Origin: Kluyvera sp040932435
Lineage (GTDB): Bacteria > Pseudomonadota > Gammaproteobacteria > Enterobacterales > Enterobacteriaceae
Reading direction: 5' to 3'
NCBI RefSeq assembly: GCF_040932435.1
Contig: NZ_JBFQGA010000010.1
Location: 124,001-188,000, forward strand
DNA: 64,000 bases
In this document: positions 49,897 through 57,207 of the stretch, piece after piece
Position numbering within the stretch: position 1 is the stretch's first letter
How the letters are laid out: every line of letters starts with the position of its first letter
Position numbers and translations under genes: made by a program
Notes under the pieces: generated by a model
Databases searched by the model: none
The model's input: only the letters and a program-made list of their open reading frames with translations
What the model was told of the DNA's origin: nothing

Positions 49897-51681
49897 TTAC
49901 TCGGCTTTATCACCAGTAATAGCTTTCACTTCAGCTAATAAAGTACCGAACTTGCCGTAATTGATCTTAACACCATCGTCGAGATCGAGCTGGATCTTCA
50001 TATCAGCATAGTGTTTGAGTTGGTCGCCAAAAGAACGCAGCTCGGTAAGCTGTTTGGTCAGGCTATCGATCTCTTTACCGATGAGTTTGGCTTCGGCTGT
50101 TTCTGCTTCATTCTGCTGCAGGCGCAGGCGCTCAATACGGCTATCCATTTGGCCGAGCAGGGGCGTGACATACTCAGTGCGCATGCGCGGGAGAGTTGTT
50201 TCATTGTAGCGATGTAAATAGACCAAGCATTCAAAGGCTTTCTCTTTACCTGAACTGAATAGCCAGTAGATCGGGCGTTTTTTGTAGGTCTTCAAGTGAT
50301 CTTTAAAGAATTGGGTCGAGAGATAGCGGCGAATCGTCTCGCGTGAGGTTTCTCCTCCTTTTTTCACTGGCTTGATCGCAGCTAAGCACAGGCTATCGGC
50401 AATAAATTGCAAGTTCTCTTCCAGATGAATATTCCCCCATACAGTGCGGATAAACTCTACAAAACGAACAGCAATATCATCCTCAAACCAAGTCTCTGAG
50501 GCCAGAGGTAGAATACCATCGCTATCAGCCGGGAAACTGATATAAGCACCTCCTTCAACTAGTGTTTTAAAACCTTTGTTACCGGCATGGGCATAAACCA
50601 GTCCCTCACGATCTAGTGAATAGCGCCCCATCATACAGCCGAGCGAATAGGAAATCAGTTCTACGACGGTATCCGATTGCAGTCTGTCTTCTCGCTCTTT
50701 GTCGGTCAGATTACCGCCATAGCGATAATGCGGGTTACAGGTGAGGGTTATTTCACTTAGTGGTACGTCAGGCGTCAGCTCATTTTGCAAGCCATAGGTG
50801 TCGATAAAAAGACTGTTATTCTCCTCTTCGAGGCGTTGCATTTCCTGAGATTTATTGTGCATAGATGTACGCAGTTTTTGGTAGCAGTTATCCAACAATA
50901 ACTCACTGAAAACTGGTGGGAGTAGAGGTAATCTATTGAATGCCCAAGAAAGCTCATTAGAGTCCCAATCACTTTTTGACAGTTCAATGAGGGTCTCGGT
51001 CAAGAATTTTTTTTCTGGTAATTTAACCGGTATCGCATTTATCCCTATTGAACTGTAGTCAAGTGTCGGACAAAGAATATTCAGAAAAGTTTGAGCAACC
51101 TTGCTATTCAACAGACCAAGTAGCCCATGTTTATCTACAGATATAGGAAATATACAAGATCCCTTGGTATCGAAAAGAAAGCCTGTAGGATTATATCTTG
51201 CAGAGAATAAGCCAGAGCTTAACGATGAATAAGTTATGTTCTCACGAAAATAGTATTCTTGATTTTTTAGGCGTCCTCCAGGTCTAAGCTTGTTAATTTC
51301 TTCAACAAACTCTTTAAGTTCTACTCCATTTTTTTCCCAGTTAACCAAATATTCGTTATTTCCAAACCAACGACGAAACTCTCCACCTTTATTGTAGGCG
51401 TACCATTTCTCAGGTCTGCTTTCAGATTCTTCGGCACTTTTGCAGTCAAAACATGATTTATCCGCGCTTACTTCATGCCAGAAACGTAAGAAGCGGCCAT
51501 TATCAGAGGTGGCCATGCCTTGTTTTGCATCAGCAACTTCACGTAGCTTTTCAAATTTGAAGCTGGAAATAACCATGTCGTTAACCCAATATGCAATTGG
51601 GCTTCCCGGAATTTTTTCAAAATCCTTGGCTGAAGCTCGATAAAAGTGTTTGTCCATGTTGTTATTTTCTTGCTGGACCAT
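49897..51681 (-). CDS. pglX: PglX C-terminal half: target recognition part of the BREX methyltransferase
   Basis: A 594-residue protein aligning with the second half of type 1 PglX as I know it: FEKIPGSPIAYW near residue 23, GGEFRRWFGNNEYLVNWENNG-like sequence near 105, LISYSLGCMMGRYSLDREGLVYAH near 340, TVWGNIHLEENLQFIADSLCL near 415 and RYLSTQFFKDHLKTYKKRPIYWLFSSGKEKAFECLVYLHRYN near 450. A C-terminal coiled coil follows. This half holds the recognition and C-terminal domains and no methyltransferase motif. The ATG at 51681 shares one base with the RT stop (TAATG) and has AAAAGGAG 8 bp upstream, so it is translated as a separate subunit. The two halves total 1238 residues, close to an undivided PglX. 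Confidence 0.9.
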   Translation of the reverse strand: MVQQENNNMDKHFYRASAKDFEKIPGSPIAYWVNDMVISSFKFEKLREVADAKQGMATSDNGRFLRFWHEVSADKSCFDCKSAEESESRPEKWYAYNKGGEFRRWFGNNEYLVNWEKNGVELKEFVEEINKLRPGGRLKNQEYYFRENITYSSLSSGLFSARYNPTGFLFDTKGSCIFPISVDKHGLLGLLNSKVAQTFLNILCPTLDYSSIGINAIPVKLPEKKFLTETLIELSKSDWDSNELSWAFNRLPLLPPVFSELLLDNCYQKLRTSMHNKSQEMQRLEEENNSLFIDTYGLQNELTPDVPLSEITLTCNPHYRYGGNLTDKEREDRLQSDTVVELISYSLGCMMGRYSLDREGLVYAHAGNKGFKTLVEGGAYISFPADSDGILPLASETWFEDDIAVRFVEFIRTVWGNIHLEENLQFIADSLCLAAIKPVKKGGETSRETIRRYLSTQFFKDHLKTYKKRPIYWLFSSGKEKAFECLVYLHRYNETTLPRMRTEYVTPLLGQMDSRIERLRLQQNEAETAEAKLIGKEIDSLTKQLTELRSFGDQLKHYADMKIQLDLDDGVKINYGKFGTLLAEVKAITGDKAE

Positions 51682-54600
51682 TATGAGTCTCCTTTTGGCA
51701 ATTCTTTTCTGTTATGTGCCATATCCTGAGCAAATCCATCCGGAACGGGCTTAAAGGGTTTTCCTGGTGAACGGTGGTTGGACTGGAATTGGCGTAAGGT
51801 CGTTACATCAATTTCACCGGTGATGCAGTAATCGTGATTCCCACCTTTCACGCGCATTAAGTCGCGTTGGTAGCGTTCTTTGTAAGGTGCACGAATACGG
51901 CTATCGCCATAAAGGCGATTATTACACTGGATGATGTAGGCATGGATATCAAGTGCAGCGGATTCTACCAATGCATTAAACGTGTCGGTATCAGGGTTCC
52001 ATTCTGGTACAAATAACGCATCGATTTTACCGCGCAGATCTGCCCGATAACGAATATTGGTCAATTCGCTGCAGATCATCAATGCAAAACGAAAATCTCC
52101 ATGTTGCACAATCGGGGGTTGTGTCCATTGTGTGGCAGGGCTTAATTCAAGACCTGCAAGGCGGAAGAGTTCCTGTTCTTCATGTAATGCAGGTCGCTGC
52201 TTATCTTGTCGGTAGAGCATCAGAGATGGGAAGCCCAGACCATCATGACTCAGCGAGGCCCATACCTGATTACGTACGCGCTTTTTCGGAGCATGCAGAT
52301 ATTCCACACCACTGATAAATGAAATACCACGCCCCTTAAGTTTGTGGGCTATGCGAATAAACCACTGCGGTGGTAAAGCCAGCTCCGGTAAAATGAGATA
52401 TCCACTATTATCAGGTCTGGAGATCAGTTCATTGATTAGACGACTGAGTCGCTGATAACGGCGACGACTATCAGGATCGGGTTTGTTCATCACCGCTGCG
52501 ACAAAACTCGACCCACTAGTTTCCCAGCTAGATACCGCGATTGTATGCTTGGACTTAGGTTCGCCATCAGGGATCTGAAGTATTTTCTTACCGTTATTCC
52601 AATGCGGCATTTTGTGCTTGGTCAGCTCAAAACCACGTAAAGCCTGCATCACCTGGCTCAGCTTAGCGCAGTGAAGCGAATTAAACGGATCTGGTGCTAT
52701 CAAATACAACTCATTGAGGCTAAAAGGGCGAGTAGCGAAATTTAGACCTGCCGGGATCCCTCTTTTAAATTTGAGCCAATCCACGAGAATACGGATACCT
52801 TCCGTTATATTGCAAGGAAGTAACTCATGTGCATCTGAGGTGATTAATTTATTACGTGCAATGATGCCTCGCTGGCTCACAATCTCTTTGGGCAGGCCGA
52901 TGAAGCGAAGTGGAATATGCGCTAGATCGTAACTGAATAGCCGAGCATGAGCTCCCTGTAAGACATTGCTGCCGAGAAGTTTAAACAGACTAGACTCTAA
53001 GTGCTTTTTAAACTGTAAGGTATTACGGAATTCCTCCCAGGCAACCTTTCCTTCACCACATAGCTTGTGTGGAAAAGACGAAATAATGCTTTCAGCAACA
53101 GCATCGTAAAGTGTGTTCCACCAATCATGTTGTTGATATTGCAAGGAAGACTGCAGAGCCTTAATCGATATAGTGCAATGATCTTTGACCTTTTCCGTTA
53201 GCTTATTAAGAGCCTTAATCATTTTATCAAGATAGCTAAAATCTTCACAAGCGACTGCCATTCGAATGATACGTGGCAGGTATTGAGCCAGTTCGAAGAA
53301 TTTTATCGGCGTAAGCAAATGACCTGTTACCGCATCAAAAAAAGCATGGCGGTGTTCTTTCCAGGCATCAGGCGGAAGGTCGCGCTCGTAAGCTTCATAG
53401 TCACGCAGATTGAGAGCGAAGCTAGCTCGATGCAGGGTTAAAGCATCAGTTTTACGCAGATTATCGGCTTGTTCACCAATATGACTGGTTGCTTTAAGCA
53501 GATCGGTTGCCACTGATTCGGCTGAATCAGGAAGGTTTGGTAAAGAGCGCCATTCGCTTGCACGTTGATTAATCTGCTCAGAGATAGCATTGACCAAAGC
53601 AATACCAGCCGCGCCAGACAGAACGAATAATTTATTTTTGTTGTTTGTAAACACGATACGGCTGGAACATGTTTCAAGGTAATCAGGCTTGAAAAGGATA
53701 GCCTGTTCTTTTGGGTTATCCATATGTTCCCACTTAAATAACTCTTTGCCCCCATCCCGATTGAAGATCCAATCCCAGAACTGATACGTATTTTTTATCT
53801 TACTGGTATTTTCCATCACTAACAGGATGTCATCCACATAGCGACCATAGTAGAGTGGAACAACCTGCTGTTCGATAAACTGATCGAGCTTAAAGAGTGC
53901 TGCATTGGCAACAACAGCAGAGGCTGGCAAACCAACGGGTAAGCCTTTTCCGAGTGGTGTTAGTTTTGCCCAGGCTTCCAGTGCAGTAATAAACAATTGG
54001 TGCACTCTCGTCTGACTCTGATCCAATTCGACGCCGATCAGTTTTATAAAGGCCGGATCTTGCATAAAACCGGGATTTAGTTCATGGAAAAAACTGCTCA
54101 CATCAGCTGTAAGAGCTAAGACCTCTTTTTTATCTTGCAGTGCTGAACGCATAGCGTTAATGCCGCCATCACGCCAGTCGCGAAAAGGTTTGAGGTAAGG
54201 AGTAAATGATCCCAGTGCTAGTTCGTTAATTTGACCATGGCGATTACGGCGTAATCGGCTGCCATAAACATTGCTACTGAGTTTTTTATCAAAAAGCGAA
54301 CCCACCTTGAGCATCCAAAGAGCTGAAAGGACATGGAAGTCCAAACTGCAGCAGGCCATCAAACGAAATTCTGCTGTGATTTCTTTTCCAGCTTCTATTA
54401 TCTTCTGCCATTCATCATCAGGTGACGCGAAAATTAGTCCTGTGCTGTCATCTGTTTTCTCCGTTTTAATGGCTTTTGGGACCAGAGACCAACCCCCTAG
54501 AAAATCTGGGTTGTGTATCCAATCTTGATCTTCTCCATTGATTCGTTCTTGCAAATCAGTGAGGTTAACCTGCAGCTTATCCTCGTAGTCAGCAATGGCA

Positions 54601-54683
54601 AATAGCGACGGAGTTGTCGAGTAATAGAGGTCTACTTTAGCCTTACGATAAGCGAGCCCTAAATCTTCTAATGTAAAACCCAT
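51681..54683 (-). CDS. Reverse transcriptase-nitrilase fusion (DRT type 1-like defence RT)
   Basis: A 1000-residue protein. RT palm motifs: ALTADVSSFFHEL with the first catalytic Asp at 193 (motif A), LPVGLPASAVVANAAL (247-263, motif B) and YYGRYVDDILLVME with YVDD at 282-285 (motif C). A helical region (about 390-650) leads to a carbon-nitrogen hydrolase domain with the Glu-Lys-Cys triad: E767 in LILPELALP, K828 in YRQDKQRP, C871 in LMICSELTN. RT plus nitrilase is the hallmark of the UG1/DRT type 1 defence RTs (UG5 also has nitrilase). These protect against phage; the reaction is unknown. It lies 16 bp after the HEPN-like gene with AAAGGAG as ribosome site, and is joined to pglX C-half. It is the middle of an insertion that separates the PglX halves. 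Confidence 0.92.
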   Translation of the reverse strand: MGFTLEDLGLAYRKAKVDLYYSTTPSLFAIADYEDKLQVNLTDLQERINGEDQDWIHNPDFLGGWSLVPKAIKTEKTDDSTGLIFASPDDEWQKIIEAGKEITAEFRLMACCSLDFHVLSALWMLKVGSLFDKKLSSNVYGSRLRRNRHGQINELALGSFTPYLKPFRDWRDGGINAMRSALQDKKEVLALTADVSSFFHELNPGFMQDPAFIKLIGVELDQSQTRVHQLFITALEAWAKLTPLGKGLPVGLPASAVVANAALFKLDQFIEQQVVPLYYGRYVDDILLVMENTSKIKNTYQFWDWIFNRDGGKELFKWEHMDNPKEQAILFKPDYLETCSSRIVFTNNKNKLFVLSGAAGIALVNAISEQINQRASEWRSLPNLPDSAESVATDLLKATSHIGEQADNLRKTDALTLHRASFALNLRDYEAYERDLPPDAWKEHRHAFFDAVTGHLLTPIKFFELAQYLPRIIRMAVACEDFSYLDKMIKALNKLTEKVKDHCTISIKALQSSLQYQQHDWWNTLYDAVAESIISSFPHKLCGEGKVAWEEFRNTLQFKKHLESSLFKLLGSNVLQGAHARLFSYDLAHIPLRFIGLPKEIVSQRGIIARNKLITSDAHELLPCNITEGIRILVDWLKFKRGIPAGLNFATRPFSLNELYLIAPDPFNSLHCAKLSQVMQALRGFELTKHKMPHWNNGKKILQIPDGEPKSKHTIAVSSWETSGSSFVAAVMNKPDPDSRRRYQRLSRLINELISRPDNSGYLILPELALPPQWFIRIAHKLKGRGISFISGVEYLHAPKKRVRNQVWASLSHDGLGFPSLMLYRQDKQRPALHEEQELFRLAGLELSPATQWTQPPIVQHGDFRFALMICSELTNIRYRADLRGKIDALFVPEWNPDTDTFNALVESAALDIHAYIIQCNNRLYGDSRIRAPYKERYQRDLMRVKGGNHDYCITGEIDVTTLRQFQSNHRSPGKPFKPVPDGFAQDMAHNRKELPKGDS

Positions 54684-54699
54684 ATCGTGTCTCCTTTCC

Positions 54700-55164
54700 C
54701 TATTTTCGTTTTGCTACTGCTTTTTTTTTCAGATTTTTAGCTGTATCAACAAAGCACCAGAAGTCAGTCTTTTTCATTTGACAGAAGAGTTTTAGCTGGC
54801 CTTTATAACGATGTTCAATGTGATACCAGATTGGATTTCCTGCAACTCGTTCAATATCGGCATGAGCAGCTGCATTTCGCAGATGGTAAAAAATACTCTT
54901 TAAAATGTTACTCTTCGCGTTATGGAACCAGATCAGATTTTGCTTGTTATCTGCAGTAGGTAGGGTTGATGTCGCCAGCTCTTTTTCAGTCGAGAAAGGC
55001 TGGATTTGTAGACTAAGTCCACTCTTTAACTTGCGATATCCTTTAACCTGGGTTGATAACAGTTCAGATGTTAGCCCCTGGTGCTGCTCGTAATAGAGCA
55101 CCAATTTTTCATAGATGTCGGCTAACTCGGCGCGAGTCAATTTGTGGAGGTTAGAGTTTGACAT
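54700..55164 (-). CDS. Small HEPN-like protein, partner of the RT
   Basis: A 154-residue helical, basic protein. Residues 80-105 read FHNAKSNILKSIFYHLRNAAAHADIE, in which R96-x4-H101 is the catalytic signature of HEPN ribonucleases, in the expected place near the end of a helix. The C-terminus is Lys-rich (KNLKKKAVAKRK). The start at 55164 is chosen because the longer frame (to 55239) runs back into pglX; it is 22 bp after the pglX N-half stop. As I recall, DRT type 1 models list a second small gene beside the RT, which this may be. An RNase toxin or RNA-binding role is inference from the motif. Confidence 0.7.
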   Translation of the reverse strand: MSNSNLHKLTRAELADIYEKLVLYYEQHQGLTSELLSTQVKGYRKLKSGLSLQIQPFSTEKELATSTLPTADNKQNLIWFHNAKSNILKSIFYHLRNAAAHADIERVAGNPIWYHIEHRYKGQLKLFCQMKKTDFWCFVDTAKNLKKKAVAKRK

Positions 55165-55186
55165 TATCTGCTTAAGCCCTATTTCT

Positions 55187-57121
55187 TTAAGCAATAGCTG
55201 CTTTAAACATGGCTGCTTTTTCTGCTTCAGAGTTTCCATCCACTAAACGGAGATAAGTGCCCTGATAGCTTGAAAGGTGAAAATTTCCTAATACGAATGC
55301 AGTAGTTGAGACGACTTCTCCACCAATACTATCAAATCCTCTTGCCCCAAGATGGGTCATACTCAGGATAGTGTGTTGATTCAAAATTCGGGTACGCAAT
55401 GACTCGTATGAAGAAAGGAACATCCAGCTTTGCATGGTGATCATCGCTACCACACCTGACTCTTTGGTTAAATCCAGATTTCGTTCGATAAAAATGGCAA
55501 ACAGGTCTGACTTGCTATTAGGGAACTGCTTCTTAGCGAACTCTTTCAGATCCGCATTCATCCCCTTACTGCCCATGTACGGTGGATTTGCAATCACCGC
55601 ATCATAGCGTTTAGCTAGTAGGCGAGCTTGTGCTAGCAGCGGTAATAGTTTTTTAGATTCAGGTCGTTGCATATTATCGCCATTTTTGCTGAGTTCCTGA
55701 ATCGTGGAATAGAGCTCCTCAATAGCTGAGGCTTGTTCAGTAGATATACTAATTAAGGAACCCAGTGTTTTGGCATTAAGAAAACGCTGATGCAGGTCTT
55801 TTAGAAGCGTCAGACGGGGGTCATCTGTAGCTTGGGCTACTGTAAGTAGATCTTGAGTCTGGCCATGCTGCGCATCAGCATTGAGATTAAGTGCTTGCCA
55901 AAGTTTCTGAATGTTGAGGTGTCGACTTTCCTGTAGGGCGTAAATATTCAGGTCTATATCACAACCATTGTTACGAGAAAACAGACGACGATCATCCTGA
56001 CGGGCACGCATTAGCAAAGCAAAACCCGCCAGCTGTGCAGCGCGGTCGTCGATATCGAGTCCAAAGAGGTTATTCTTAAGTATTAGCACTGGGATCTCGC
56101 GGCTCCGATAACCGCGTTCTTCATAAATTCGATAGAGCACATTATAGGCTTCCACCAGAATATGGCCGGACCCACAGGCTGGATCGAGTACGCGTATTGA
56201 TTCAGGTTCGATGCTGGCGGTTGTAAGTTCAGCCAGTTGTGCCACTACCTCGGAAGCCTGCTCGCCTTGGTCGATATAGTAGGGCATCGTGCTTTTGAGT
56301 GTGGACTCAGGATAGGTTTGCAGCCAGTAACGTCCCACCGAGTTTTGCACCAGATATTGTACTATCCAGTTAGGCGTGAACAGCTGAGTAGCGGCAGGAA
56401 TATCTGCGGATTTGACCACCTTACCAATGACCTGCTCTTTTTTCTCACTAATGTAAAATTGGTAAAGCCAGCCGATAACCTCTACTTGCTGCCAGTCAAG
56501 TTCTGGGATCTCATCTACCAGTTCGCGCCAGAAGGCATCAGTGCGGGTAAGGCCTGTAGGCAACAGGAGTTCTGTTTCATCATCAATGGCTTCAAACAAA
56601 AATGGCATTGCCTGATGCAGTCGGTGACATTGGCCGAGAAGTAGCTCACGGAAGAGAGTCTCCTGCTCATTACCTGCCAGTAACAAGTCCAACAGAGCGG
56701 GCTTATCCAAAGCCACACCTTCTGTTATCAGGGAATCGATCACCTCAGGGGCGCGATCCAACACTTCAAAACCCTGTGGCTGAGAAGGGTGTGATAGCAG
56801 ACGTACACCGTGTTCTAAATATCCCTCTTCGCTTTTCAGCTCCATAAAGCGGATGGCACAGAAGCGGTTAAACCAAGTGTATGCGACATGCTCTATTAAA
56901 GTCTCATAGCTATCGTTTGCAAGCTGTTGTTGCAGGCGCTTAAGGGCAGAGGCACAACTGGCTGGATGGGTAAATCCAGCAACTTGCAAAACTTCACCGC
57001 TAATTACCGGCTCAATATGGCCCTTGGCAGTGATTCCAAATTCAGCAGCGCGTGCTTTGATCGCTGTGATAAATGCTGTACGAGCCCGAGGGGCTATTTT
57101 TTTTAAATTGGCAGTGTTCAT
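55187..57121 (-). CDS. pglX: PglX N-terminal half: BREX adenine-specific DNA methyltransferase
   Basis: A 644-residue protein aligning with the first half of type 1 PglX. The SAM-binding motif I DPACGSGH is at 313-320, and the amino-methyltransferase motif IV NPPY at 512-515. Conserved segments such as YTWFNRFCAIRFMEL (81-95), GWLYQFYISEKKEQVIGKVVK and IPAATQLFTPNWIVQYLVQNSVGR are intact. The BREX methyltransferase marks a non-palindromic site at N6-adenine to protect the host. The frame ends with TAA right after RLVDGNSEAEKAAMFKAAIA, exactly where an undivided PglX would continue into the region now at 51657. It is in an operon with brxABC and the DUF262 gene. Confidence 0.93.
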   Translation of the reverse strand: MNTANLKKIAPRARTAFITAIKARAAEFGITAKGHIEPVISGEVLQVAGFTHPASCASALKRLQQQLANDSYETLIEHVAYTWFNRFCAIRFMELKSEEGYLEHGVRLLSHPSQPQGFEVLDRAPEVIDSLITEGVALDKPALLDLLLAGNEQETLFRELLLGQCHRLHQAMPFLFEAIDDETELLLPTGLTRTDAFWRELVDEIPELDWQQVEVIGWLYQFYISEKKEQVIGKVVKSADIPAATQLFTPNWIVQYLVQNSVGRYWLQTYPESTLKSTMPYYIDQGEQASEVVAQLAELTTASIEPESIRVLDPACGSGHILVEAYNVLYRIYEERGYRSREIPVLILKNNLFGLDIDDRAAQLAGFALLMRARQDDRRLFSRNNGCDIDLNIYALQESRHLNIQKLWQALNLNADAQHGQTQDLLTVAQATDDPRLTLLKDLHQRFLNAKTLGSLISISTEQASAIEELYSTIQELSKNGDNMQRPESKKLLPLLAQARLLAKRYDAVIANPPYMGSKGMNADLKEFAKKQFPNSKSDLFAIFIERNLDLTKESGVVAMITMQSWMFLSSYESLRTRILNQHTILSMTHLGARGFDSIGGEVVSTTAFVLGNFHLSSYQGTYLRLVDGNSEAEKAAMFKAAIA

Positions 57122-57207
57122 TAAGGCTCACAAATTAGTTTATCCGGGCGGTATCCCACCATTCAGAATACAATGTTGGATGAGTTGTAACTCACCTGAA
57201 AAAGAAA

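Noticed and set aside
49897..51681. C-half of pglX as a degraded pseudogene
   Set aside because: The frame is complete at 594 codons, with ribosome site, start and conserved PglX segments to the C-terminus.
55165..55239. Upstream extension of the HEPN-like gene (METLKQKKQ...)
   Set aside because: It would overlap the pglX N-half by 53 bp; the internal ATG after the pglX stop gives a normal operon arrangement.
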